Notes under the pieces: generated by a model
What the model saw: only the letters and a program-made list of their open reading frames with translations
Databases searched by the model: none
What the model was told of the DNA's origin: nothing
Program-made: the position numbers and the translations under genes
Shown: positions 50,119 through 60,083 of the stretch, in pieces
Layout: each line of letters starts with the position of its first letter
How positions within the stretch are numbered: the stretch's first letter is position 1
Source of the DNA: Pseudonocardia halophobica
GTDB lineage: Bacteria > Actinomycetota > Actinomycetes > Mycobacteriales > Pseudonocardiaceae
Length of the DNA: 64,000 nucleotides
Direction of reading: 5' to 3'
Assembly: GCF_027922425.1 (NCBI RefSeq)
Contig: NZ_BSFQ01000022.1
Coordinates: 51,279 to 115,278 of the forward strand

Positions 50119-51249
50119 ATGGAGTTCGGCTTCCTGACCCAGGGCTACCTGCCCGCCGACCGCCGCACCGACCGGGACGCGGAGCACCGCGTGCTCATGG
50201 ACGACCTGGAGCTGTGCCTGGCCGCGGAGCAGGCCGGGTTCAAGTACATCTGGATCTCCGAGCACCACTTCCTCGACGAGTACAGCCACATCTCGTCGAA
50301 CGACGTGTTCCTCGGCGCCCTGGGGGCGCTCACCACCCGCGCCCACGTGGGCTCGGGGATCTTCAACCCGCTGCCGCGCGTGCACCACCCCGCGGTGGTG
50401 GCGGAGCGGGTCGCGATGCTCGACCACCTCACCGAGGGGCGCTTCGAGTTCGGCGTCGGTCGCGGCGCCGGCAGCCACGAGGTGAAGGGCTTCCACACCG
50501 GCGTCACGGACGTGAACGAGACCAAGGACATCTTCTTCGAGACGGTGCCCGAGTTCGCGAAGATGTGGATGCAGGACGAGTACCCCGGCTTCTCCGGCAA
50601 GTACTGGGACATGCCGGCGCGGCGGGTCCTGCCCAAGCCGTACGGGCCGCTGCACCCGCCGATCTGGTACGCCGCGGGCAACACCTCCAGCTTCGAGATG
50701 TGCGGCCGCCGCGGCATGGGCGCGCTCGGCTTCTCCCTCGACGAGATCCCGAGGACCGAGGTGGCGATCAAGGCCTACAAGGACGCCGTCGCCCGCTGCG
50801 ACGACCCGATCGGCGCCTGGGTCAACGACAACCTCATCGTGGCCAACGGCTTCAACTCGATCGCCGAGGACCGGGAGACCGCGCGCCGCGACTTCCTGAA
50901 CGGCGGCAACCACTACCAGATGTCGCAGGTCTTCCGGTACCACGACACCTTCCCGCGGCCGGAGGGCTTCCCGGTGTGGCCGGAGGTGCTCCCCGAGCTC
51001 ACCGAGGAGGCCCTCGACGGGTTCCTCGAGCTGGGCGCGGCGATCGTCGGCGACCCCGACGACGTGATCGCCCAGCTGCGCCGCTGGGAGGCCACCGGGG
51101 CCGACCAGTTCCTGATGCTGCGCGGCGTGAAGAGCCGCGAGGAGACGCTGCGCATGATCAAGCTGATGGGCGACCACGTCATCCCGAAGTTCGACACCGA
51201 GACCGAGCACCGCACCACCCGCCAGCGCCGGGCGGCCGCCGGCGGATGA
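50119..51249 (+). CDS. LLM-class (luciferase-like) flavin or F420 oxidoreductase
   Basis: A 376-residue TIM-barrel oxidoreductase. EFGFLTQGYLP, IWISEHHFLDEYSHISSNDVFLGAL, LTEGRFEFGVGRGAGSHEVKGF and PPIWYAAGNTSSFEMCGRRGMG are features of the luciferase-like superfamily (bacterial luciferase subgroup). GAGGGGG lies 9 nt before the ATG. It follows the esterase by 13 bp, so the two are an operon, probably one catabolic route with the divergent SDR. The substrate is unknown. Confidence 0.88.
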   Translation: MEFGFLTQGYLPADRRTDRDAEHRVLMDDLELCLAAEQAGFKYIWISEHHFLDEYSHISSNDVFLGALGALTTRAHVGSGIFNPLPRVHHPAVVAERVAMLDHLTEGRFEFGVGRGAGSHEVKGFHTGVTDVNETKDIFFETVPEFAKMWMQDEYPGFSGKYWDMPARRVLPKPYGPLHPPIWYAAGNTSSFEMCGRRGMGALGFSLDEIPRTEVAIKAYKDAVARCDDPIGAWVNDNLIVANGFNSIAEDRETARRDFLNGGNHYQMSQVFRYHDTFPRPEGFPVWPEVLPELTEEALDGFLELGAAIVGDPDDVIAQLRRWEATGADQFLMLRGVKSREETLRMIKLMGDHVIPKFDTETEHRTTRQRRAAAGG

Positions 51250-51264
51250 TCCCCGCGCCCTGGC

Positions 51265-51300
51265 CGAACGGTCGTCAGGCCTTGCCCTGACGACCGTTCG
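51265..51300. terminator. Perfect 15-bp hairpin after the luciferase-like gene
   Basis: CGAACGGTCGTCAGG (51265-51279) and its exact complement (51286-51300) flank a 6-nt loop, 16 bp past the stop at 51249. A strong terminator without a U-tract. Confidence 0.85.
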
Positions 51301-51346
51301 ACAGGCAGGGTCGAGAAGATCGGGGGCATGCCGACGAGGAGGTCGG

Positions 51347-51664
51347 ATGGTGCAGGTGTCGTCCACAGGCGTGGTCGTGCAAGGCCGGCAGCGGCCGGGT
51401 CCGGCGCGCTGGAGCCCGGAGGGCCAGCGGCTGATCCGCCGGGCCCGGGAGCGGCTCCTGTCCGGCCCCGGTGATCCCGGCGCCCCGGCGGCGTCGGAGG
51501 GGCTGGTCCGCCCCGAGATCGCCGCGTCCTGGCGGCGCTCGCTGCTCTCCGGCGTGGACCCCGGCCGGATGCCGACCGGTCCGGCCGACCCGGACCGCTC
51601 CGGCACGCCGCGGCTGCTGCGCGCGGCCGAGCCGGTGCTGGACCGGCTCGTGGCGCAGTACCCT
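51347..51664 (+). pseudogene. Truncated GAF/Fis-type regulator, N-terminal remnant only
   Basis: About 106 residues are readable from the ATG at 51347. GLVRPEIAASWRRSLLSGVDPGRMP is the standard N-terminal wording of AcoR/DhaR-like GAF-domain activators, and LLRAAEPVLDRLVAQ follows as usual. The frame then runs into proS: the GAF, AAA or HTH parts are absent. So the gene is broken by deletion at its 3' end, with proS at the joint. An intact version would be a natural regulator of the adjacent catabolic genes. Confidence that it is a remnant rather than a small real gene is good but not full. Confidence 0.72.
51659..51664 (+). promoter_or_regulatory. -10-like box of proS inside the regulator remnant
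   Basis: TACCCT lies 7 nt before the proS GTG at 51672, another leaderless layout. The promoter sits within the last readable codons of the remnant. Confidence 0.5.
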
Positions 51665-51671
51665 GCTCAGC

Positions 51672-53414
51672 GTGTTGACCAGGATGTCGTCGCTGTTCCT
51701 CCGCACCCTCCGCGAGGACCCGGCCGACGCGGAGGTGCCCAGCCACAAGCTGCTGGTCCGCGCGGGCTACGTCCGCCGCGTGGCCCCGGGCGTCTACTCC
51801 TGGCTGCCGCTCGGGCTCAAGGTGCTGCGGCGCGTCGAGAACATCGTGCGCGAGGAGATGGACGCCATGGGCGCCCAGGAGATCCAGTTCCCCGCGCTGC
51901 TGCCCCGCGAGCCCTACGAGGCCACGAACCGCTGGACCGAGTACGGGCCGAACCTGTTCCGGCTCAAGGACCGCAAGGGCGGCGACTACCTGCTCGGCCC
52001 CACGCACGAGGAGCTGTTCACGCTCGCGGTGAAGGGCGAGTACTCGTCGTACAAGGACTACCCGGTCATCCTGTACCAGATCCAGACCAAGTACCGGGAC
52101 GAGGAGCGCCCCCGCGCGGGCATCCTGCGCGGCCGCGAGTTCCTCATGAAGGACTCGTACTCCTTCGACCTGTCGGACGAGGGGCTCTCCGAGTCGTACG
52201 CCAAGCACCGCAAGGCGTACATCACGATCTTCGACCGGCTCGGGCTGAAGTACGTGATCGTCGCCGCGACCTCGGGCGCGATGGGCGGGTCGGCGTCGGA
52301 GGAGTTCCTGGCCGAGTCGGAGACCGGCGAGGACACCTTCGTGCGCGGCCCCGGCGGGTACGCGGCGAACGTCGAGGCCGTCACCACGCCCGCGCCGCCC
52401 GCGCTGCCGGTCGAGGACAAGCCCGCCGCCGTCGTCCACCACACGCCGGACACCCCGACGATCGAGACGCTCGTCGACTTCCTCAACGCGCACACGGACC
52501 GCAAGTTCACCGCGGCGGACACGCTGAAGAACGTGCTGGTCAAGACGAAGCAGCCCGGCGCGACCGAGTGGGAGCTGCTGGGGATCGGCGTGCCCGGGGA
52601 CCGCGAGGTCGACATGAAGCGCCTCGAGGCCTCGCTGGAGCCGGCCGAGGTGGCGCTGCTGGAGGAGAAGGACTTCGCGGCCAACCCGTTCCTGGTCAAG
52701 GGCTACATCGGCCCGGAGTCGCTGCAGACCAACGGCGTGCGGTACCTGGTCGACCCGCGGATCGTCACCGGCACGGCCTGGGTGACGGGCGCGGACAAGC
52801 TCGACCACCACGTCGTCGACCTCGTGGCGGGCCGGGACTTCACCCCGGACGGCACCATCGAGGCCGCCGAGGTCCGCGCCGGCGACCCCTCGCCGGACGG
52901 CACCGGGGTGCTGGAGGCCGCGCGCGGCATCGAGATCGGGCACATCTTCCAGCTCGGCCGCAAGTACGCCGACGCCTTCGCCCTCGACGCCCTCGGCCCG
53001 GACTCCAAGCCCGTCCGGATCACGATGGGCTCCTACGGGATCGGCGTCTCGCGGCTGGTCGCGGCGATCGCCGAGCAGAGCCACGACGAGTCCGGCCTGG
53101 TCTGGCCGCGGGCGGTGTCCCCGTTCGACGTGCACGTCGTGGTGGCCGGCAAGAGCGCGGAGCTGCTCGAGGGCGGCGAGGCCGTGGCCGCCGAGCTCGA
53201 GGCCGCGGGCCTGCAGGTCATTCTCGACGACCGCAAGGCCAGCCCGGGCGTCAAGTTCGCCGACGCCGAGCTGATCGGCGTGCCCACGATCGTCGTCGTG
53301 GGGCGGGGCCTGGCCGAGGGGAAGCTCGAGGTCAAGGACCGCCGCACCGGCGAGCGCTCGGAGATCGCCCGCGAGGGTGCCGGCGAGGCGTTGGCCGCCC
53401 TGGTGCGCGGCTGA
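51672..53414 (+). CDS. proS: Prolyl-tRNA synthetase (bacterial type)
   Basis: A 580-residue class II synthetase. Motif 1 lies in VPSHKLLVRAGYVRRVAPGVYSWLPLGLKVLRR, motif 2 in KYRDEERPRAGILRGREFLMKDSYSF and motif 3 in MGSYGIGVSRLVAA. The editing domain sits between about residues 225 and 400 (the long type), and the anticodon-binding domain ends the protein. The opening MLTRMSSLFLRTLREDPADAE begins at the GTG at 51672; this matches homologues. In mycobacteria proS also lies upstream of rimP-nusA. Confidence 0.97.
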   Translation: MLTRMSSLFLRTLREDPADAEVPSHKLLVRAGYVRRVAPGVYSWLPLGLKVLRRVENIVREEMDAMGAQEIQFPALLPREPYEATNRWTEYGPNLFRLKDRKGGDYLLGPTHEELFTLAVKGEYSSYKDYPVILYQIQTKYRDEERPRAGILRGREFLMKDSYSFDLSDEGLSESYAKHRKAYITIFDRLGLKYVIVAATSGAMGGSASEEFLAESETGEDTFVRGPGGYAANVEAVTTPAPPALPVEDKPAAVVHHTPDTPTIETLVDFLNAHTDRKFTAADTLKNVLVKTKQPGATEWELLGIGVPGDREVDMKRLEASLEPAEVALLEEKDFAANPFLVKGYIGPESLQTNGVRYLVDPRIVTGTAWVTGADKLDHHVVDLVAGRDFTPDGTIEAAEVRAGDPSPDGTGVLEAARGIEIGHIFQLGRKYADAFALDALGPDSKPVRITMGSYGIGVSRLVAAIAEQSHDESGLVWPRAVSPFDVHVVVAGKSAELLEGGEAVAAELEAAGLQVILDDRKASPGVKFADAELIGVPTIVVVGRGLAEGKLEVKDRRTGERSEIAREGAGEALAALVRG

Positions 53415-53480
53415 ACCCCTGTGGGTGGCGGCAGTCGCTCTCGCGGCCGTCGCCCGCTCGAGGGCCTGTGATCGTCTTCA

Positions 53481-53499
53481 TTAGGTAAGGCTCACCTAT
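53481..53499. promoter_or_regulatory. DtxR/IdeR iron box upstream of fprA
   Basis: A 19-bp site beginning TTAGGTAAGG and ending CACCTAT matches the iron-box consensus TTAGGTTAGGCTAACCTAA at 16 of 19 positions. TACGGT (53506-53511) follows closely and may be the -10 box. Iron-loaded IdeR-type repressor would be expected to bind here. Confidence 0.85.
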
Positions 53500-53545
53500 C
53501 TTCGCTACGGTGGAACCGATCGATTCCGCGAGCGAAGGAGTGGGC

Positions 53546-54904
53546 ATGACGCGGGCGCTGCGGGTGGCCGTCATCGGGGCCGGTCCGGCCGGGATCTACG
53601 CGGCCGACACGCTGATGAAATCCGGCACGCCCTGCACCGTCGACCTGTTCGACCGGCTGCCCGCGCCCTTCGGCCTGGTCCGCTACGGGGTCGCGCCGGA
53701 CCACCCGCGGATCAAGCAGATCGTGCACGCGCTGCACCGGGTGCTCGACAACCCGTCGGCCCGGCTGTTCGGCAACGTCGCCTACGGGCGCGACCTGCTG
53801 CTCGCCGACGTCCGCACCCTGTACGACGCCGTCGTGGTCGCCACCGGCTGCGAGCGGGACCGCGACCTCGACATCCCCGGCATCGACCTGCCCGGCAGCC
53901 ACGGCGCCGCCGAGTTCGTGAAGTGGTTCGACGGGCACCCGGACGTCCCGCGCGACTGGTCGCTCGAGGCCCGGCACGTCGGCGTGATCGGGGCCGGCAA
54001 CGTCGCGCTCGACGTCGCGCGGGTGCTGGCCAAACAGGCCGAGGACATGCTCGTCACCGAGATCCCCGACAACGTGCACCGCGGGCTCGCGGCGAACCGG
54101 GCCACGGACGTGCACGTCTTCGCCCGCCGCGGCCTCGCCCAGGCCCGCTTCACGCCGATGGAGCTGCGCGAGCTGGACCACGTCCCCGGCGTGGAGGTCG
54201 TCGTCGACCCGGAGGACGTCGAATTCGACGACGGGTCGCTCGCCGCCCTGCGCGAGAGCAGGCAGACGCAGATGGTCGTGAAGACCTTGCAGGACTGGGC
54301 GTTGCGCGACCGCCGCCCGGCCGACGATCCCGCGCTGCGCCGGCTGCACCTGCACTTCCTGGCCGCGCCGGTCGCGGTCCTCGGCACCGATCGCGTCACC
54401 GGGCTGCGCACCGAGCGGATGGAGCTCGACGGCGGTGGCGGCGTCCGCGGCACCGGTGTCTTCACCGACCATCCGCTGCAGGCCCTCTACCGGGCCGTCG
54501 GGTACATCGGCTCGGAGCTGCCCGAGCTGCCGTTCGACGCGCTGTCCGGCACGCTGCCGCACGCCGCGGGCCGGGTCCTGGACTTCGACGGCCAGCAGGT
54601 ACCGGGGGTGTACGCGTGCGGCTGGATCAAGCGCGGCCCCGTCGGGCTCATCGGGCACACCAAGGGCTGCGCGCTGGAGACCGTGGGCAGCCTCCTGGCC
54701 GACGCCGCGGACCTCGACCCGGCCCCCGTGCCGGACCCGGCCGCCGTCGTCGAGCTGCTGGAGGAGCGCGGCGTTCGCTACACGACGTGGGACGGCTGGC
54801 TGCAGCTGGACAAGCACGAGCGCGGGCTCGGCGAGGAGCGCGGCCGCGAGCGGATCAAGGTCGTGCCGCGTGCGGAGATGGTGGAGCTGTCGCAGGTGGG
54901 CTGA
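53546..54904 (+). CDS. fprA: NADPH-ferredoxin reductase FprA
   Basis: A 452-residue adrenodoxin-reductase-like FAD protein. FAD binding is in VAVIGAGPAGIYAADTL, the NADPH part is in VGVIGAGNVALDVARVL and HVFARRGLAQARFTPMELREL, and GWIKRGPVGLIGHTKGCALETV is a family motif. It moves electrons from NADPH to ferredoxins. GAAGGAG precedes the ATG. A clear iron box upstream makes iron-dependent repression likely. The protein ends 1 bp from the convergent kinase gene's stop. Confidence 0.95.
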   Translation: MTRALRVAVIGAGPAGIYAADTLMKSGTPCTVDLFDRLPAPFGLVRYGVAPDHPRIKQIVHALHRVLDNPSARLFGNVAYGRDLLLADVRTLYDAVVVATGCERDRDLDIPGIDLPGSHGAAEFVKWFDGHPDVPRDWSLEARHVGVIGAGNVALDVARVLAKQAEDMLVTEIPDNVHRGLAANRATDVHVFARRGLAQARFTPMELRELDHVPGVEVVVDPEDVEFDDGSLAALRESRQTQMVVKTLQDWALRDRRPADDPALRRLHLHFLAAPVAVLGTDRVTGLRTERMELDGGGGVRGTGVFTDHPLQALYRAVGYIGSELPELPFDALSGTLPHAAGRVLDFDGQQVPGVYACGWIKRGPVGLIGHTKGCALETVGSLLADAADLDPAPVPDPAAVVELLEERGVRYTTWDGWLQLDKHERGLGEERGRERIKVVPRAEMVELSQVG

Positions 54905-54905
54905 G

Positions 54906-56636
<1,731 letters not shown>

Positions 56637-56765
56637 CGTGCCCCCTCACACCCCGCGGTCGCGTCACGGTAGCCGCCGCGGGACCCGGACCGGCCCGTCC
56701 GAGATCGGACCGTCACCACCGCACGCGATCTCGGGCGGACGCGCGGCGGTGTTACCGGGACGGAC

Positions 56766-57746
56766 TCATCGGGGGAGGGCGGCGCTGCCGATGACGTCCT
56801 CGACGGTCGACGGCGGGACAAACGGCGGCGTCGCCGGACCGCCGGTGGTGTCGGCGTTCGCGACCAGCAGCGCGGTGCCGCCCGCCACCGGCACGGCGAG
56901 CACCTGGGTGCGGCCGCCGGTGGCGAGGCAGCCGTCGTCGACCGGGGTGGTGGAGACGGCCTCGACGACGACCCCGGTCGCGTCGCCGATCTCCACCGTG
57001 CGGGGCTCGCTCAGCGTCACGCGTGGGCCCTGGCCCGCGGTGCTGGTGTAGAAGGAGCGGCCGAACTCGGCGGCGAAGCGTCGCGCGAGGGTCGCCGGGT
57101 CGTCGGGCGCCTGGACGAGCGCGCTGGTGGCGGTACCGCGCTTGTAGGGGTCGCCGCGGCAGACGTAGCCGGGCGCGTCCGCGCCGCCGGTGAAGGCGAC
57201 GCCGAGGCCGCGGGCGGCGACGTCGTCGAGCGGCGTCCAGTCGCCGGGCACGGCATAGGTGAGGTAGGGCGTGTCGACGGGCCGGTAGCCCGCCGGGACG
57301 ATCGGGCCGGAGAGCGCGGTGACGAGGAACCAGGCGCCGCCGCCGATCGCGGCGAGGGCGAGGACGATCACGGCGGACAGACCGGCGATCCAGCGGCCGG
57401 TGCGCTGTTGCCGCTGCTCGACGGCCGGTGGGGTCCAGGACGGCGGTGTGCCGTGGCCGGGCGGCGGGCCCCAGGGCTGCTCGCCCGGGATCTCGGGCTC
57501 GCCCTCCCGCCCGGGGACGGCGGGGTAGCGCTGGCCGGGGTAGTGGGGGGCGTCGGAGGCGGCGAGCGGTGGGCGGCCGGTCGGCGTGGCGTCGGCGGTG
57601 GGGACGCCGGTCTGCGTCGGTGGGGCCGGGGCGGTCGTGGCGGCGTCGCCGGGAGCCTTCGGGGTCTCCTCGGCATCCGGGGCAGTGGTGGGCTCCGGGG
57701 TGTCCGCGGGCTGGCGGGGCTCGTCCGACCCGTCCGGTCTGTCCAC
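56766..57746 (-). CDS. Pro-rich single-span membrane protein with extracellular domain
   Basis: A 326-residue protein I do not recognise. The first 115 residues are Pro/Ala/Thr-rich and cytoplasmic; one helix (WIAGLSAVIVLALAAIGGGAWFLV) follows; the rest is an extracellular domain with two Cys in CRGDPYK and DDGCLATGG and YLTYAVPGDWTPLDD. The layout repeats that of the adjacent kinase's C-terminal half. A GTG start 7 nt after TAGTCT is leaderless. It may be a substrate or partner of the kinase, which is inference. Confidence 0.72.
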   Translation of the reverse strand: MDRPDGSDEPRQPADTPEPTTAPDAEETPKAPGDAATTAPAPPTQTGVPTADATPTGRPPLAASDAPHYPGQRYPAVPGREGEPEIPGEQPWGPPPGHGTPPSWTPPAVEQRQQRTGRWIAGLSAVIVLALAAIGGGAWFLVTALSGPIVPAGYRPVDTPYLTYAVPGDWTPLDDVAARGLGVAFTGGADAPGYVCRGDPYKRGTATSALVQAPDDPATLARRFAAEFGRSFYTSTAGQGPRVTLSEPRTVEIGDATGVVVEAVSTTPVDDGCLATGGRTQVLAVPVAGGTALLVANADTTGGPATPPFVPPSTVEDVIGSAALPR

Positions 57747-57781
57747 GCCGCGGAGACTAGCGCGGGCGCGCGCGGCTGATC

Positions 57782-58144
57782 ATGATGGCGGCCGTGGCCG
57801 GGGTGTGGTGTCCTTCCGGCGTGGACGTGGTGGAGGTGCTGCGGCGGCGGATGCCCTGGCTGCTCTGGGCGATCCCGGCGGTCGGGTTGCTGGCGGCCCT
57901 CGTCCTGGTCCTCGGCGGCGCCTACACCGCGGCCGGGGTCGTGGCCGCCGCGGCGCTGCTCATGGTGGAGCCGTTGCGCCGCATCACCGTCGCCCACCTT
58001 CCCGTTGACCTCGACGAGGACGAGATCGACGAGATCCGCGAGGTCAAGCTGCGCCAGGGCGAGGTCGCGGCGATCCACCGGCTCCGCGAGCTGCGCCCCG
58101 CCACCGGCCTCGCCGCCGCCGTCCGCACCGTCCGCGACCTCTGA
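57782..58144 (+). CDS. Membrane protein with L7/L12-like C-terminal segment
   Basis: About 120 residues; the start is uncertain (ATG 57782, GTG 57794 or GTG 57821). Two hydrophobic segments (LLWAIPAVGLLAALVLVLGG and TAAGVVAAAALLMVEPL) lead into a short soluble part, EIREVKLRQGEVAAIHRLRELRPATGLAAAVRTV. That part resembles the C-terminal domain of ribosomal protein L7/L12 (GxxxxAIxxLRE.TGLGLxEA), a motif also found in other small membrane proteins of actinobacteria. Function unknown. It converges with yjbQ. Confidence 0.6.
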   Translation: MMAAVAGVWCPSGVDVVEVLRRRMPWLLWAIPAVGLLAALVLVLGGAYTAAGVVAAAALLMVEPLRRITVAHLPVDLDEDEIDEIREVKLRQGEVAAIHRLRELRPATGLAAAVRTVRDL

Positions 58145-58156
58145 CCGCCCGCCCCG

Positions 58157-58567
58157 TCATCCGGGCAGGAACGACAGCCGGACCGAGCGCACGGCGTTGT
58201 CGACGTTCGTGTCCACCAGGCACACCGACTGCCAGGTGCCGAGCGCGAGCTCGCCGTCGATCACGGGCACGGACATCGAGGGCGCGACGATCGCCGGGAG
58301 CACGTGGTCGCGGCCGTGCCCGCGGCTGCCGTGGCGGTGGGTCCAGCGGTCGTCGGCGGGCAGGAGGTCGCGCAGCGCGGTGAGCAGGTCGGTGTCGCTG
58401 CCGGCACCGGTCTCGATCACCGCGACGCCCGCGGTGGCGTGCGGCACCCAGACGTTGAGCAGGCCCTCCCGCGCGTCGACGAAGCGCAGGTGGTCGGCGA
58501 TCCGCGAGGTCAGGTCGACGACCCGCTCCTCGCCGCCGGTGCGGACCTCGATCAGCTCGGTGTGCAT
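58157..58567 (-). CDS. YjbQ/UPF0047 family protein (secondary thiamine-phosphate synthase-like)
   Basis: A 136-residue protein. NVWVPHATAGVAVIETGAGSDTDLL and WTHRHGSRGHGRDHVLPAIVAPSMSVPVIDGELALGTWQSVCLVD are family signatures, with His residues for metal. YjbQ can replace ThiE weakly in E. coli, but its true role is not settled. TAGGGT is 6 nt before the ATG, and the same 12-bp box (TAGGGTCGGGGC) occurs before the divergent aminotransferase gene. Confidence 0.88.
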   Translation of the reverse strand: MHTELIEVRTGGEERVVDLTSRIADHLRFVDAREGLLNVWVPHATAGVAVIETGAGSDTDLLTALRDLLPADDRWTHRHGSRGHGRDHVLPAIVAPSMSVPVIDGELALGTWQSVCLVDTNVDNAVRSVRLSFLPG

Positions 58568-58602
58568 GCCCCGACCCTAGGAGAGCCCCCCACCCGGCCC
58601 CC

Positions 58603-58734
58603 CGCGAGTCGCGCCGTGGCCCCCCGCGAGTCGGGAGTTGCGGCAGCGCGTGTCGGGAGTTCTGGCAGCGCGTGTCGGGAGTTCTGGCAGCGCGTGTCGG
58701 GAGTTCTGGCAGCGCGAGTCGGGAGTTCCGGGAC
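58603..58734. repeat. 22-bp period array B (six units)
   Basis: Units start at 58603, 58625, 58647, 58669, 58691 and 58713, exactly 22 bp apart, with a CGCG(A/T)GTCGGG-type core, the complement of array A. It fills the space between the divergent yjbQ and aminotransferase promoters. Confidence 0.85.
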
Positions 58735-58752
58735 AGCGGTCAGCGGCCGTCG

Positions 58753-58758
58753 TAGGGT
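58753..58758 (+). promoter_or_regulatory. -10-like box of the class V aminotransferase gene
   Basis: TAGGGT is 6 nt before the GTG at 58765. TAGGGTCGGGGC also precedes the divergent yjbQ start (58568-58579 on the minus strand). Confidence 0.5.
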
Positions 58759-58764
58759 CGGGGC

Positions 58765-59781
58765 GTGCGCGACGCGTTCGGACGGATCTTCGACGTGCCC
58801 GACGGCTACCTCAACACCGCGAGCGTGGGGGTCCCGCCGCGCGAGACGGCCGACGCCGTCGACCGCGCCCTCGACGCCTGGCGGCACGGGACCGGCCGGG
58901 CGACGGACTTCGACGGCGTGGTGGCCCGGGCCCGCGCCGCCTTCGGCCGCCTCGTGGGGGTCGGCGCCGACCGGGTCGCCGTCGCGGGTTCGGTGTCCCC
59001 GCTGGTCGGGCTCGTCGCGGCCGCGACCCCGGACGGTGCGCGGGTCCTCGTGGCCGAGGGCGAGTTCAGCAGCGTCAGCTACCCGTTCGCGGTGCAGGGC
59101 CGCGGGATCACGGTCACCGAGGTGCCGCTCGAGGAGCTGGGGGAGCGGGCGCCGGAGGCCGACGTGGTCGCGGTCAGCGTGGTCCAGTCCCTCGACGGCC
59201 GGCTGGCCGACCTCGACGCCCTGCGCGCCGCCCGCGCGTCCGGCACCCGGGTGCTGCTCGACGTCACCCAGGCCGCCGGCTGGACGCCGCTCGACCTCGG
59301 CTGGGCCGACGCCGTCGCGGGCGCCTGCTACAAGTGGCTCCTCGCCCCGCGCGGCGCCGCCTGGATGGCGGTGCACCCGGATCTCGAGCTCGTCCCGCAC
59401 GCCGCGAACTGGTATGCGGCCGAGGACCCGTGGGGCAGCACCACCGGGCTGCCGCCGAAGCTGGCCGCCGAGGCGCGCGGACTGGACACCTCGCCCGCCT
59501 GGTACTGCCACGTCGGTGCCGCGGACTCCCTCGCCTGGCTCGCCGGGCTCGATCTCACCGCGGTCCTTGCCCACTGCGCCGGGCTGGCCGACCGGTTCCG
59601 CGCCGGCCTCGGGCTCCCGCCCGCGGGCTCGGCGATCGTGCACGTGTCCGTGCCCGACGCGGCCCGCCGGCTCGCCGACGCGGGGATCGGCGCGACCGCG
59701 CGTGGCGGCGGCGCCCGGCTCTCCTTCGGCCTCTACAGCACCGACGACGACGTCGCCCGCGCCCTCGCCGCCCTCACCTGA
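58765..59781 (+). CDS. Class V aminotransferase-family PLP enzyme
   Basis: A 338-residue fold-type I PLP enzyme. VLLDVTQAAGWTPLDLGWADAVAGACYKWLLAPRG carries the Asp and the PLP-binding Lys in CYKWLL, typical of cysteine-desulfurase-like class V proteins. It lacks a catalytic Cys loop of IscS/SufS, so it is probably an aminotransferase or lyase of unknown substrate. YLNTASVGVPP opens it. GTG 6 nt after TAGGGT. It lies between arrays B and C. Confidence 0.85.
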   Translation: MRDAFGRIFDVPDGYLNTASVGVPPRETADAVDRALDAWRHGTGRATDFDGVVARARAAFGRLVGVGADRVAVAGSVSPLVGLVAAATPDGARVLVAEGEFSSVSYPFAVQGRGITVTEVPLEELGERAPEADVVAVSVVQSLDGRLADLDALRAARASGTRVLLDVTQAAGWTPLDLGWADAVAGACYKWLLAPRGAAWMAVHPDLELVPHAANWYAAEDPWGSTTGLPPKLAAEARGLDTSPAWYCHVGAADSLAWLAGLDLTAVLAHCAGLADRFRAGLGLPPAGSAIVHVSVPDAARRLADAGIGATARGGGARLSFGLYSTDDDVARALAALT

Positions 59782-60076
59782 TCCCCGCGAGTCGGCGGTT
59801 GTGGGTCACCGAACCGCACATCCCGGGAGCTCCCGAGAAGTGCAACTCGGTGCCCCGAAACCGCCGATTCGCGGTGCTGGATCTCCCGACTCGCGGTGCC
59901 GGATCTCCCGACTCGCGGTGCCGGATCTCGCGACTCGCGGTGCCGGATCTCGCGACTCGCGCTGCCGGATCTCGCGACTCGCGGTGCCGGATCTCGCGAC
60001 TCGCGGTGCCGGATCTCGCGACTCGCGGTGCTGGAGCTCGCGACTCGTGGGGGCGTCAGTGCGACTCGCGGGGTCC
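59782..60076. other. Array-filled gap between aminotransferase and DUF4439 genes
   Basis: This gap of about 295 bp is almost wholly the 22-bp array C, with no gene. The first 80 bp hold degenerate copies only. Confidence 0.7.
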
Positions 60077-60083
60077 TCAGCGG
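59865..60083. repeat. 22-bp period array C (ten units)
   Basis: Units start at 59865, 59887, 59909, 59931, 59953, 59975, 59997, 60019 and 60041, all 22 bp apart; the tenth at 60062 is 21 bp on. The core is CGACTCGCGG, as in array A, and a weaker copy precedes at 59843. It ends at the 3' end of the DUF4439 gene (stop at 60077). Confidence 0.85.

Noticed and set aside
51665..53488. Continuation of the regulator frame through proS
   Set aside because: After 51664 the frame is a shadow of proS with no regulator-like sequence.
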